A stretch of DNA of 64,000 nucleotides from Zygnema cylindricum (lineage: Eukaryota; Streptophyta; Zygnematophyceae; Zygnematales; Zygnemataceae), in NCBI GenBank assembly GCA_037447655.1, contig JBBHKE010002176.1, positions 104,207 to 168,206 on the forward strand, given 5' to 3'. This document shows positions 10,747-27,786 of this stretch, in pieces. Under the pieces are notes generated by a model. That model ran no database searches. It was not told the DNA's origin and saw only the letters and a list, made by a program, of their open reading frames with translations. How positions within the stretch are numbered: the first letter of the stretch is position 1; each line of letters begins with the position of its first letter. Both the position numbers and the translations under genes were made by a program.

Positions 10747-13700
10747 GGTTTGGTTGGAGTGACAAAGCTTTGGTTCAATATAGTGCGGGACTTTGGAGGG
10801 ACCAGCTTCATGATTTTCTCCAGGAGGTCGTACAACGGCCAGCTGTCCTTGTGGGAAACAGGTAGGCAGAGAGAACAGATCCACACTATTTTTGTCGAAG
10901 GACTTTCCTCAATACGTCTTAGAGAGATTTGTCTGGGAGATCCACACTGATTTTGTCTAAGAAATGCTGACACACTTTCTTCAATTCTTCGGAAATTTGT
11001 TAAGGAGATTTTTTTCAATCTTAGGTCTAAGCCTTGTGGGAAACAAGTATGCAGAGAGAAAAGACCCACACTATTTGTAATTCTCCGCACCGCACTGGAG
11101 CATATGCGGTCAACAAAGTTAAAGCTTAGACTCACTTCAGTCCACGCTATTTTTGGTGACCACTCTATTTGTAAATTTTGTGACCATTCTATGTGTGAAG
11201 TGAATTAACAGTTGCTTCAGTCCACACTAATAATGGTGACCACTTGTTTGTAATTCTCTGGACGGTGTAGGACGCTATAAGGCTAAGAAGTAATGATTAT
11301 ACTGACTTTAGTTCACACTAATAATGGTGACCACTTTGTTTGTGAAGCAAAACCAAAACAAACTTCACTTCACACTAATAACGGTGTTTGTAATTCTCCG
11401 GACAGTGTAGGAGACTATGCAGTTAATGAAGTAAATTAGACGTCAGTCCACAATAATTGCAGTAAAACCTATACATACTTCACTCCACACTAATAACGGT
11501 GTTTGGAATTCTCCGGACAGTGTAGGAGGCTATGCGGTCCTTTCAACCGCTTCTGCCCATCCCTCCTCTGTTCGAGGAGTTGTCCTTGTTAATGCCGCGG
11601 GACAGTTTGAAAAAGAGGGAAAAGAGGCAAAAGAGGGAAAAGAGGGAGAAGTCGAGGAGGGTTCTATGTTAGATGAAACTCCGGGAGTTGTTGGACTGAC
11701 AACAAACAAACAGTCGTGGACACAACGGTTCATGGAACCAGTGAAAAAGGCGGCAAAACGTGGACTTCTCTATTTGACTTTTTTGCAAGCAAAACAACCG
11801 GCTAGGATAAGACAAGTGCTTCTCTCTGTAAGTTGTTTTTTTCTGGTGAAGTCGAGGTTTTGTGGTATGTGTAATGGAAAATCGGTTTATGTTTAGTAAT
11901 GAAGTTTAAACACTCGTAAGAACTTTTATCGGCCGGTGTTTGGATTTTGTGAAGTTCGAGGAGAGAAAGGAACTTTCTCCATGTTTTTTTTGGTTCAATA
12001 CTTGGAGGAATTTACTCCGGAGATTTTTTCAAAGTTATTTTTTTTAGCGTTACATCTGGCAGATCTATACGGGACTTTCGTATTTTTTGGGGCATTGAAA
12101 CATAAGACAAAAAACCAACATTGTCCATTGTTCAATTTTCCTTTTTTTTTCCATTGTTCTTTTTTCAATGTTTGAAACATAGAACTTTCAGAATTTATGA
12201 TATAACAAATGTTTTCTCTCCTTTGTCCCTCAATCTCTCTCCTTCACTCTATTTTTCCACTCTACCCACTTCACTCTCCACCATCTCTCCCACAATCTCT
12301 CTTTCATTACTTTGTTACCTTTGCAATTAATCCATGTTGAGAGCGAGTGAGAGGGAGAGAGAGGGAGAGAGAGGAGGGGTGAGAGAAGGGGAGAATACTG
12401 AAATATGCAAAAGGACAATGTATGTATCGAGGCCCTTTCTCTGGTACACTGCCTATCGCGATTAGTGTTAAACATTTTTCGGATACTTAAAAGCACTTTT
12501 CCTCTTCTCAATTTTTTTTGTCGGCCACACTCCCTCCCTCCCCTCCCCTCTCCCCTCCCCCCTCCCACTTCTCCCCTCTCTCCTCGTCCCTCCTCCCTTC
12601 TCTCTCCTCTCTCTCATCCCTCCCCTTTTATCCCTCGTCACTCTCTCCTCTCTCTTTCTCTTGCTCTCTCTTATTTTAATTTGCAAAATCTTTTTTAATT
12701 CTACGGGTTTGGATTGTCATATTAAGTAAACTCTATCGCTGTTATTTTCACCCTACAGTTGTTACTTTGACAGGTATATCCGGATAATTCGAATGTGGAC
12801 GACCTCCTTGTTCAATCTATCGTAAAACCGTCCCAAGACCCAAATGCCGCGGAAGTTTATTTTCGGTATCGTTTTTCAAAACCTAAAAGCTATGTTCTAT
12901 TTTATTTTTCCAATCTTTTTTATTTTCTGATTTTTTTACTATCCTTTTGTTCCTGGAAACTCTGAATCTCCTTTATTTCATTGCCCTGGGACATGAATGG
13001 GTGCTTGTTTGCGGTTCCCTGTTTGGTCTACAGTTTAAATAAAGGATAGAGCAATTAGGGTTTTTTAGGGATTTTTGCAAGTTTCTGCGAGTTTCGGTGA
13101 AAGATTGGTTAGTTAAGTACCCAAGTTTTTTTTTGTTTTTCATCAGACAGACCTTAACTCAATCTTTCAAAGGTAATCGATGTCAATTTATCTCTGGTTG
13201 CTGCATTTTCTGTCACGGTTAAATACTATTTTGAGTGAAGAAAATGCAAGTTTCTGCTTTATCAAGAACCTGGGACCTTTTTATAACATACACTCTTGTA
13301 TCGTTTATTAGAGTTAATCTTTTTTTTCGCCTCTTAAATCAACTTTTCTCGAATATTTCGCAGTTATCGAATTATTTTTTCGACTCTAGATCCTTACCTT
13401 CTGATTGCTGGTCTCCAGACAGAAATTGGACATGTGTGGTTAGAGAAAAGTTGATTTAAGTGGCGAAGAAACATTAACAGTAATAACGATAAGTAGGTAT
13501 TGTCTTTTCCCAGTTTTTTTTTAGAGATTGAAAAGCTCATCTATTGAAAATGTGACGCAGACTTACGTCGGAAGTTTTGCTCGATCCTACAGCACTTTCT
13601 ATTAACAAACTTCTCGAGAAACTTTCGATACCGATGTTGCTCATATGGGGCGATCTCGACCCTTGGATGACTCCGGCAAAAGCGGATCGAATTTTGAAAC

Positions 13701-13807
13701 TTTATCCTTCGGCATCTCGCGTTCGACTTGTGGCCGGACATTGTCCACATGATGAGTCACCGAAATTGGTAAATGAGGCACTTGAAGCATGGATGTCCAC
13801 ACTATAG
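10747..13807 (+). CDS. alpha/beta-fold hydrolase, chloroplast type (C-terminal four exons)
   Basis: Exons 10747-10861, 11521-11827, 12774-12865 and 13561-13807 join with consistent phases and GT-AG borders to give 252 residues and a stop. The first reads FGWSDKALVQYSAGLWRDQL, as in plant and cyanobacterial hydrolases of the epoxide-hydrolase-like group (At4g36530/At5g38520 type, from memory). The nucleophile elbow GNSVGG is completed across the first intron: AAC AG joined to T GTA GGA GGC. The acid is in LLIWGDLDPW and the catalytic His in AGHCPHDE. Between them lie the lid segment (LLYLTFLQAKQPARIRQVLLS) and VYPDNSNVDDLLVQSIVKP. A Lys/Glu-rich insert (EKEGKEAKEGKEGE) follows NAAGQF. The N-terminal exons with the HG oxyanion motif are not visible in the 1.6 kb upstream: they lie behind a very long intron or are lost. 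Substrate unknown. No stops or frameshifts in the four exons. Confidence 0.8.
10862..11520 (+). repeat. intron made of tandem repeats with copies of splice-junction sequence
   Basis: A donor-side copy, CCTTGTGGGAAACA-AGTATGCAGAGAGA, lies at 11032 (true copy at about 10849). Acceptor-plus-exon copies (AATTCTCCGGACAGTGTAGGAG and diverged forms) lie near 11080, 11252 and 11391 (true copy at about 11508). Blocks of CAGTCCACACTAATAATGG recur near 11128, 11217, 11307, 11361 and 11481. Confidence 0.75.
12525..12675. repeat. CT-rich low-complexity tract in hydrolase intron
   Basis: CTCCCCTCTCC and CTCTCTC runs. The long open frames here (Ser/Pro/Leu or Arg/Gly/Glu) are artefacts. Confidence 0.85.
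13299..13491. mobile_element. MITE, family M, copy 1 (in hydrolase intron)
   Basis: Terminal inverted repeats of about 48 bp: ATCGTTTATTAGAGTTAAT...CTTAAATCAACTTTTCTC on the left and its imperfect complement on the right. About 190 bp, non-coding. It lies between the exons ending at 12865 and starting at 13561. Confidence 0.75.
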
Positions 13808-14150
13808 AATGGTTGTTCACAATATAGAGCAGTCGTCATCGCTAAAGAGTGGTTGTCAATACTTCAGGATGGTTATTCACAGTATAGTGTGGCTGTCAAC
13901 TCTAAAAGATGGTTGTCAATACTATAGAGTGTCAACTATATATAGTGGTTGTCAATTCTATAGGATGGTTGTCAATACTATAGAGTGGTTATCAACTATA
14001 TAGTGTGGTTGTCAAGACTATATAATGGTTGTCCATATGGTAGAGGGATTGTCAACACTATAGAGTGGTTGTCAATACTTTAGAATTGTTGTCAACACTA
14101 TTGGATGGTCGTCCAAACTATAAAGTGAATTGTCAACATTAATGAATGTG
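13795..14150. repeat. short-period tandem repeats, TATAGAGTGGTTGTCAA type
   Basis: More than a dozen imperfect units of roughly 20-27 bp, built from ACTATAGAGTGGTTGTCAA, begin right after the hydrolase stop and probably form its 3' flank. No open frame of interest. Confidence 0.85.
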
Positions 14151-14493
14151 TATGATTTGTGTAAGTGTTTCAAGGTTGTATAGAGATATTTGGGAGTTAT
14201 TCGGGAGTTCTTATGTAGGTAGGGAGGAAGGGATAGGAATATGTGCGAGAGTTTTGATTATAGAGTGACATGTTGTAATCGAAAAGTGTCTTAGGTTTTT
14301 TCAGGTTATTTGTATAATTTGTGTGTGTTTAGTTGTTGTATGGAAATTAGGATGGGACTTTGAGAGTGGAAAGACATGTAAAGATAGTTTGTTTAGTTTT
14401 AATTTGCGAGACAAAAAATAGGTTTATAAACCAGTTGTAAACCATTGGTAGTGTTACTGGTCGGTTTTTTTTTGTATCGTTGTCTTATGGTTT

Positions 14494-14723
14494 GACTTTT
14501 TTTGACTTGAAGTAATAGTTGGTCTTATTGCATACATTTTTTGGAGAGAGAGAATTTTCACCTTTGAGTTATGGTTTTTTGATAATGTTGATCACGTTGA
14601 CTTATTTTGACTTTTTTTGACTTGAAGTAATAGTTGGTCTTATTGCATACATTTTTTGGAGAGAGAGAATTTTCATCTTTGAGTTATGGTTTTTTGATAA
14701 TGTTGATCACGTTGACTTATTTT
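14494..14723. repeat. 115-bp tandem duplication
   Basis: 14494-14608 and 14609-14723 are near-identical (GACTTTTTTTGACTTGAAGT ... ATGTTGATCACGTTGACTT). Confidence 0.9.
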
Positions 14724-14880
14724 GACTTTTGTTGACTTGCATTGACTTATGTTTATTTTTGCCTTATGTTGGCGTATATTACATTGACTTACAGTGACTT
14801 GCGTTGACTTGTGTTTATTTATGTCGAGTTATGTCGACTTGCGTTGACTTGCGTTGACTTATGTTGACTTATGTTGATCG
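14724..14880. repeat. GTTGACTT-type short repeats
   Basis: Repeated TGCGTTGACTTATGTTGACTT blocks continue the end of the 115-bp duplication. Confidence 0.85.
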
Positions 14881-16655
14881 CTGGTTTTTACATCACTCGA
14901 GGATGGAAAGGTACTGTAAGGGCTCTCATCACTTTGGTTCCGGTCAAAACAATTTATTGTCCTCAAAAAGTAATGAATGTCTCTATGAAAACTTTGTACT
15001 TCACCGAATAGTTTAATTTTAGTATTCCTGTGGTTCTTTTTTTCCGCGTACGTAGAAAATAACTCTGTTCTCGAAAGCAGTTTGGGAACCTTTAGTTGTT
15101 TTTTGCACACACTTGTCACTAAACAATGGCAAAAGATAAAATTTGAGGTTCGTTGCGAGTCGAAGTTGGTATTATTGAAGTGGTTTATCGTTAATTAGTT
15201 CCTTATTTTCTTATATACATATACATACATAAAACTTTCTCTATCTGTCCTTGTTCATTGTCCTGTTCTCACAAGATTTTCGGGGGAGTGCACACTGGAC
15301 CTTTATTAGAATTGAAAATAATGATTTGGTGTTGGTTTTGTTTTTCTTTTTCGGCTTTTAAACATAAACAAGAACTGGTTTTTCTTGACGCTTATTTGGA
15401 GAGCAGTCCAAAAAAGTCAACGACATTGCTAAGACCTAAACTTATAACATTCTGGTAGACCACAATCTTAAAAAGATTTCTTAATGTAATAGGGATTCAT
15501 ATCGTATGACTTCCCTCCTTCCTTATCCTATGACCCAATTAGAGCCATCCACGTCAGGCACTCCCTCCGTCTCTCTCGACCCCTTTGTCTCCTTCTATAA
15601 TTTCCAATCTCCAGAGTTTTCCAACAAAGGCCGTGATGTATTTGTTAAGGTGCACTCCCACCTCTTCAAGTTTCTTTGCTTTTAGATATTCTCTTTTTTT
15701 TTTGTCTTTTTTTTTCTTTTTTTTTTCGCTCGGAAATAAAAAATGAGATTTTACAAAATGTTGTCGTTTAAAATCATCGGTCGTGGTTTCGATAATTTTT
15801 TCTATTTTTGTTCTCGAATTGCTAGGAGGGATATTCCCTCATGAGTTTTGGACGTTCTTGCGGTTTCTCATTGGTGGGTGAAATTAAAGCCTAAGCCCTT
15901 TGGAGGAATTCGCTCGAAAAGTTTTGTCCTATTTAGTCGCCTCATTAATTGTGTTCACATATAATCATCTTTCCCACAAATCAATTCGAGGTAACCATTC
16001 AAGCAGGTTGTTGCGTCATCATTTTCGACATTCAGGATTTGACGGATCTCAATTTACCATTTGGTTCTCTTTTACGAGGATGTGACGAATGGATTTAACA
16101 TAGTAATATAAACGAATAGGACACGGGCATTCCATTATAGGACTTTATGGTCGCGACTTTTTCTTGTTGTCCATACCTTTTCCATTTGTCTAAGTCTTCA
16201 AATTTCCCTAACTCTCACTTTTCCTTTTTCAATAAAGAGTGGTTTCGTCTCTCTTTCCAATGTAACACAGACTTGCTAGGGATCCATTCAACGACCAATT
16301 AGGTACCTTCTCCTTCTCTCCCTTCCTTATTTTACGAGCTTCTAATGTAAAATTATCTCCCCTTCCTCGCGTACGCGTGTACCCTTCTTTTGTTGCACTT
16401 CTATACAAACCTACGGAGAAGGATTGAGCTATTCTTCATGATTTTCATGTCTAAGGGCCCTCTGACTTTTAAAATCTCCTCGTCTTATACAATACACCCA
16501 TGTCCCTAGAGTTGTGTAGACTTTGGTATAAGAAGCCCTTTAACTCCCTCTATCTCACATTTTTTCCTATCTGATGGACGACGTACCTAGGCATCTCCTT
16601 CTCATGTTTTTTCTCTAGATTCTTGTCTTATCAACTTGTGGGAGTGCTACACCCC
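14881..16655. other. no recognisable feature
   Basis: T- and CT-rich sequence with several short frames and no motif I can assign on either strand. Confidence 0.5.
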
Positions 16656-16847
16656 TCATCGTTATTAGTGTTAAAGTTTTTTTCACCACTTAAAACTTTT
16701 TTTATTCTGTGCACACTTGTCGGATTGTCGATCAGATACCCCCAATAAGAAGGTGAGAATCTTGCCTTCGCATTAACAATTCGACAAGTGTGTACAGAGA
16801 AAAGATGTTTTAAGTGGCGAAAAAACTTTAACGCTAATAATGACGAG
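16656..16847. mobile_element. MITE, family M, copy 2
   Basis: Left end CTCATCGTTATTAGTGTTAA...CACCACTTAAAAC. Right end GTTTTAAGTGGCG...CTTTAACGCTAATAATGACGAG, its inverted complement. The inner arms CACACTTGTCGGATTGTCG and TCGACAAGTGTGTAC also pair, so almost the whole 192 bp can fold back. Confidence 0.8.
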
Positions 16848-18935
16848 CGATGTAGTGGAGCTTGTGAGACTAAGGCTTGTTGTTGGCGTTTTCTTTGAGG
16901 TGATGCGAAGGCCCTCCATGCTGAGCAAGAAGATCGTGGTTTTAGTATTTCATTTACAACCTGTACTCTACTTGTCGTCTTCGGATATCCCTTCTTATTG
17001 GCGTTTTGTTTATTTAGGTGTTATTTGTCACCTTTCTCGAGTGGTTAGGGCCCTGAAGTCGCTCACTTTTTCTCCTAGAGTCCAGACCTCCCACGAGAGA
17101 CTCCTCTGGTCCTTCGATAGCGTCCTTCGAGACTTCATCCTAAAGCTCCCATCTCTTTGTTCCCTTCCATCTATACATTTGAGCCTTTAGAGTGTCTCAT
17201 TTTTTATTAGAATGCTCTCATTAAAGCATTTGACACTGGTTCCATCAAGCCACAGGTCCATCTCGTAGGGTTTACGAGTTTGTTGCAAAACCTTGCCTTA
17301 GAGTCAAGTTGCTCGGGGCTTTGGTAGATTTTCTCGAGTCCTTTCTTTTATTGACGGTGAAGATATTCCTCCCAAAATCTATGATGTCCTCACGAAGTCT
17401 CGTTTAGTGGCATGTCACACCAAGCCAGGTGGGAAGATCGGCCCCATGGTCGTAGGTGGAGTATTATACCAAGTGGTCTTTGTGCCATTGGTATACAACT
17501 CCCTCCACCATTTCATGATTACTTTTAGGATTTTCTTAAGTTTTTCTAGGGTTTTTCTAGGGTTTTTTAAAGGGTTTTTTGGGTTTTTTTACTCATCAAT
17601 CTGATGTGGCCAATTAAGGAAGTTGACTAGTCGTTTCTCCATTATGAGAACTTTGTTGGATCTCCATTCTGATTGGTTCATCCAAGTTTATGCTTCAAAT
17701 GCCCTTAATTCAACTCCTCTCCCTCTCCCTCTCCCTCTTCCTCTCCCTCCCTCTCCCTCTCCCTCTCCCTCTCCTTGTCCCTCTTGAAGCTTTTTTTTTA
17801 AAGAGCTTATGGGCATTTCCTCCTCGATTGTCCAAATCTTCTCTTTTGTGAGAGCCTTTATTCTTTGACCGACAACCTCTCTCTCTTTGCTGATAGTGGT
17901 TTGGTTCCTCTTCCTTTTGTGATTGGCATTTGTTAAAACGACCCGCTTGGTAGACCTTTGTTCACCCTCGCCTTTATTATCACGACCTTTAGGTTTCTAT
18001 TTCCACTTTCCCTTTTTATTATTTTTCCTTTAGGAGGCCGACACCCATAACTTTATCGGCCCCGTGGACCCAATCGTGCCGACCTAAAATATGTAATTTT
18101 TCAAAGATAATATAATTTTTGATGGAAAATAGCCCTTTTGTTCGAACGTCCCTGTGTGGTGCTTAGAAACCTTCTAGTATCCCTCCTTCTCCCTTCTATT
18201 CTCTCACTCCCCCTTATGGTTTTTATAATGGTACTCAATTCAAGGGCATTTGTATGTTTCACCCATTTCCCTTCCTCTACCTTACCCACATTTCCTCTCC
18301 CACCTCTACTTTTGTCTCATCGCTTTCCGCCTTTGGTGATCGCCTTATGGACATCCTCCACACTTCATAGGGTTTTTTAGAGTTTTTGATGCGATATTGG
18401 GCTTAAGCCATTCAAGCATCTCTCTGTTGGTCCATTTTTTTCTCTCAGGGTCGGGCTTATTTATGATATTGGAGGTAGCTGGTCAAGTGTACATTAACAG
18501 GTTAGGGGTGAACTTATCAATTGAATTTGAGGCTAATGTCACTCGAAACGACATAGTGCAACTTTTCGGTGCCCGCTCTAGTAACGTTTGTCACTCTTTT
18601 TCATCGAAGAAAAGGAGTTGAAATGTGACTTCAATCTTTTCAAAGACCTAATTTGGTCACTTTTGAGGACTACATGTTGCTCTTGCGAAACTTGACGGAA
18701 TTTTTTATCTTTCTTTATTTATGCAAAAATGGCAATAGTGATATAAACCCAATTTCCCTTTCTCTTGTTTTATTCTGTTTACAACTTAAATACTTCAGAA
18801 GGACAAAAGGAGAATACTAGACAAGAGAAATGTCCGAGAGTTCCAAATCCGTAACAAACCATTATAATAATAATTACACTCCATCGCATTTTTTGTTTAT
18901 CTCTCATTTAAATCATAATGGGGGATGGAGAATGC
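16848..18935. other. no recognisable gene; CT microsatellite at 17713-17780
   Basis: T/C-rich DNA. The longest frames (16840-17190 and 18138-18380) show no conserved motif. 17713-17780 is (CCCTCT)n. Short TAGGGTTTTT runs at 17540-17590 are low complexity. Confidence 0.5.
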
Positions 18936-18939
18936 AATG

Positions 18940-19340
18940 ATGTCTGATTTTCGATGTTCGATGCCAATATGAATGTTTCATGTCTGATCTTGATCTGATG
19001 TGCAAGGTTTGATATCTAATGTCTGATGTCAAGTATCCAATATCTCATGCTCGATGTCCAGCGTGTACGATTCTTTGTCCAATGTGAAGATTCGTTGTCC
19101 AATGTGTTTGCTTTCTGATCTTATGTCTCCAAATTAAGGTCTCTTATCTGTGATCACCAATGTGCAATGCCCAACGTCCGATGTCCAATGTCTGATGCCT
19201 GACGTCCAGTGTCTATGTCCAACGTTTGATGTCTGATGTCCGATGTCCGATATCCAATGTCCAATGTTCGCCGTTCGATGTTTGACGCCGGACGTCCGAT
19301 GTCCAATGTCCAATGTCCGATGTCTCCTCTCTTGACGGAT
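18940..19340. repeat. TGTCCGATGTCCAATG-type short tandem repeats
   Basis: Dozens of degenerate 9-11-bp units (GATGTCCAAT, GATGTCTGAT, ACGTCCGATG). Any frame across them is an artefact. Confidence 0.9.
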
Positions 19341-19399
19341 GTCGGATATTCATTTGTTGTGTTAGTGTGCATGATTTGATGTTTCATCTCTGCCTTTTA

Positions 19400-20950
19400 T
19401 TGTTTAATGTTTAGTTGGCAATTTCAGATTGTTGGAGTCAATGCGCGAAGCTTAATATATACATATGTCCAACAACTTATTTTCCTTCCCATGTGTGTAA
19501 TCTTTGTTTTCATTTGTTAGGTCGGTGAGCATCATCCTATAAAGTCATTATTATATAACTGCACTTCTATTAATTCCCATGCAGTCCTGGTCTCAAAATG
19601 TTTTTCACAACAATGTCTACACATAGATATATTCATATCCACAATGGTAAGGCAGTTTTGGATTATTTTATTTAAGATTTCATTAGGCAAACATTATAGA
19701 ATCTACAACATGAGATAAACATTTTCAACTGCGCCGGTGTGAGCAATCCTAGTGTGAACATCACTAGTGTGAACACCACTAGAAACTATACCAAAGCTCG
19801 GCATTCATGATTTAAACATGAACTTCGACCACAACAAAAAGACTAGTACAAAACAACATTACAACGTGTTGTGTTAACTCTAGACCTAATACCCACAACA
19901 CTATCATTTGCTAGATTTTAAGCTGCAATATTTTCATTATTTTTCACTGCTTTTTGCTCCGACCCTCGGATAGTACAATGCTCATCTTTCGTCTATGGTT
20001 CAAAAGCTTGCTTCACAAAAAATAAGATCCAACGGGTCGTCACGAAGTTAAAATCCTTACGACTTCCTTTAAAAACACTCAACATTTTTGAAAAAGCAAG
20101 GAATTCGAAGGCAGTGTTAATTTTTTTAGGATTTTTTACAGGTTATTTAGGATATTTTACGGGTTTTTTTCGAATTCCTGAGGAAGCGGTTAACATTTAC
20201 AGCCATGAATTCAAATCCAGCGTTGATTTCACGACTCATTCATCATTTACCGTTACTAGACATCAACGAGAACCGACGATCCACCCTTATTACATAATGA
20301 AACACATCAGAGAGCTTCAAGTGCAAGCCACACTATTTATGGTAAGAACCTAAGTGAAGCAAAAAAAAATAGGGCCAGAGCACCCGATCCAACATGCAAA
20401 CTGGATATTTGATTAAATGATCATTTATGTTTTAAACAATCGAAAGTCCTTGCTGAGCTTACCAAGTCAAACACACCTCGGAAAACACCCTAAAAGCTGT
20501 CCACACTATTACTGCCCATAAAATTAGTTTAAGACGTTTTTACAATACTGCAAAAAAAATAAACAGGAATATCGCAACAATTGTCCACAAAATGCGGAAA
20601 TTGCATTCCCAACAAACCCTAAACCCGAAAAACAAATTCTGTACCGCAATCACTCAAACTGCGAACAAATCATGAGCAACCTATGATATGATATGATCTG
20701 ATATGATATGATATGGTATGATATGTTCCCTCTTGGTAAAGCTCAACATGGGCAATTAAGTCTGAAAAAAGAGGGAACACTTTCAGAAACTAATGGCGAC
20801 TAGATTCGCACATGACTTACAAAAACGACACTCGAGCTTACGGAGCGCTACTAACTAAAACCGCCACCGACTACCTTCTCTCCCCTCGAATCACATGAAT
20901 GACCATCGAAATCCACAGAGATCACATGAAAGGAGGTCATAAAAATCTGA
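19400..20950. other. no recognisable gene; (TATGA)n microsatellite at 20682-20726
   Basis: A+T-rich sequence, with a pentanucleotide TATGA repeat at 20682-20726. I see no coding or RNA feature. Confidence 0.5.
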
Positions 20951-20954
20951 GAGG

Positions 20955-20974
20955 AATGGAGAGAGATAGGGAAA

Positions 20975-21019
<45 letters not shown>
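20955..21019. repeat. (GA)n microsatellite downstream of the CCT gene
   Basis: GAGAGA run on the plus strand, TCTCTC on the gene's strand, about 240 bp after the stop of the CCT gene and possibly in its 3' UTR. Confidence 0.9.
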
Positions 21020-21021
<2 letters not shown>

Positions 21022-21257
21022 CCAAGGTGGCGATTGACAAAGCTGCATTCCAAAACTGCGCAAGTGCAAAATATCGCAAATGGAGGGCATGCCATACATG
21101 TACAACTCAGGATGATAAATTCCTTACATATCTAGGATGCTCACTCTTAAATATTGAACATGCATCCCGGTCATAACGCTGTTGTTGTACGGCAGCAATC
21201 AGGGGCGCATGAAGGTTAAATAATTGAATTGTAAAACGACAATTTTTGGGAAAATCT

Positions 21258-26359
<5,102 letters not shown>

Positions 26360-27000
26360 CCCCCTCTCGATTGTGTTTGTGAAACAATTCCTGGACCTCC
26401 TCGCTCTCTCTGCTCGGCTTCCACGCTGATTCAGTCCACTTTCAGCTGTGAGATGCTCTTTACTCCCTCGATTTTCCACTGATGATTCTCCATCTCCATC
26501 CACCTGATCCTCCATCCTCCTCCATCCCATCTTTCTCCTCCTCCCCCATCCTTCCTTCCCTCCCCTTTCCCTCCCCCTCTCCATCCCCCCTCCCTCTTCC
26601 CTCCTCGGCTCCTCCCTCCTTCCTCCACCCTCCACCTCTTTCATCCCACATCCCAGTCATGCGGACGGACTGCCCAGTACTCGAGGCATTTGCTCGGCCT
26701 GTGAACAGCAGTCACCGAATCAGTCTCTGAGTCACGCGGACGGCCCAGGCTTTCCAGATTAAACAGGGTGGTTGCGGCCATAAACGCAACCGTCACATGA
26801 AGCAATCGAGGGAGGGCAAGTCAGAAGTGACGTCAGGGAGATCAGGGGGGAGGAATCAGGAAGATCAAAAGGAGCGGATAGGGAGATAAATGGAACAAAA
26901 GGCGCGATGAAAGGGGAACTGCATAAGAAATAAACGTCAATCATAGAAAAGGATTGGTCCGCTGAACAGAAACGATCTGATGCTGAAGGAGTTTATTTAT
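26360..27000 (-). promoter_or_regulatory. presumed leader and promoter region of the CCT gene
   Basis: Upstream of the ATG at 26359 the gene strand is GA-rich to about 26640 (GGAGGA, GAGGGA runs), typical of a purine-rich 5' UTR. No convincing TATA box was found, so the transcription start is not placed. Confidence 0.3.
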
Positions 27001-27301
27001 TACTTCCTTAAAGTTTTAAGAAAACACCTTTAGACTCTTAAGTTGCAGAGAAAACGAAAGTGAAAAAAAAGTAAAGAATGAGGAATGATTAACCAGTCAA
27101 TTTAACAACTGCAATTGGAGACTAAAAACAAAAACCATGAGAAATAATAAATAGATCTGCAATATTATATTGTATTGTGTCTACATAAGCTGTCAGATAG
27201 TCCTTTAGAGAACTGTATTAGCATGGTATCATCATCATCTCTTTTACTGCTAAACGCCATAGCCAGATATTTGTGTGGTCTTTCTGTCTGTTTCTGTCTC
27301 C

Positions 27302-27466
27302 ATGGCTTCCTTTCTCTCTCCCATTCCCAAACTCAATTCTTTTTTTGCCTTGCAGAGCCTGGCCAAAGCAGTCCAATCGGAAGCGCTCCACACACGAGCT
27401 GGTATGGAGGTGTATGGAATCGGTTCGTCCGATTTCACGATCGGACGGTTCGAGGAGATTGTGTAA
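27302..27466 (+). CDS. possible small protein, 54 aa (doubtful)
   Basis: ATG in good context (CCATGG) opens MASFLSPIPKLNSFFALQSL and ends in FEEIV. The Ser/Leu-rich start could be mistaken for a transit peptide. No family recognised, no continuation exon seen. It may be chance. Confidence 0.12.
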   Translation: MASFLSPIPKLNSFFALQSLAKAVQSEALHTRAGMEVYGIGSSDFTIGRFEEIV

Positions 27467-27786
27467 AATGTCACGTCACTCTGTAACGACGTTATCTTGT
27501 CCAAGGGCAGAATGGAACTGACGATGAGGTGGAATGCAGAAACGGTTGACGTGGCCTGCCCGGTTTGAAAAGGAAAAAAAAGATAAGGAAGTTTTGAATC
27601 GACGTCGAATGAAAATATCTTAATCTTAAGCCAATCGAAGAGGGAACCCGCACGTGCTTGGAAGAATGATATCGTCCGTACAGAATCAACCGAAGAAAGG
27701 ATTTTATGTGAATGGTGAGATGAGAATATAAAAACGAACCGACGGTAGAGATGGGGTAAATCTACTTGTGCATGAACCTACAGAGG

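Noticed and set aside
12405-12698. Pro/Ser/Leu-rich frames in both directions
   Set aside because: CT-rich intron sequence of the hydrolase gene.
16840-17190. 116-codon frame as a gene
   Set aside because: It starts inside the right arm of a MITE and has no recognisable motif or intron support.
17520-17595. Interstitial telomere-like repeat (TAGGGTTTTT runs)
   Set aside because: Spacing and sequence are irregular, with T runs of varying length; there is no (TTTAGGG)n array.
18940-19390. CRISPR-like or regularly spaced repeat at 19 kb
   Set aside because: Units are 9-11 bp, degenerate and without spacers; it is a simple tandem repeat in eukaryotic DNA.
26431-26644. Upstream start for the CCT protein at 26644
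   Set aside because: The frame is open, but it is GGA/GAG low-complexity leader with many out-of-frame ATGs; the ATG at 26359 has better context. Not fully excluded.
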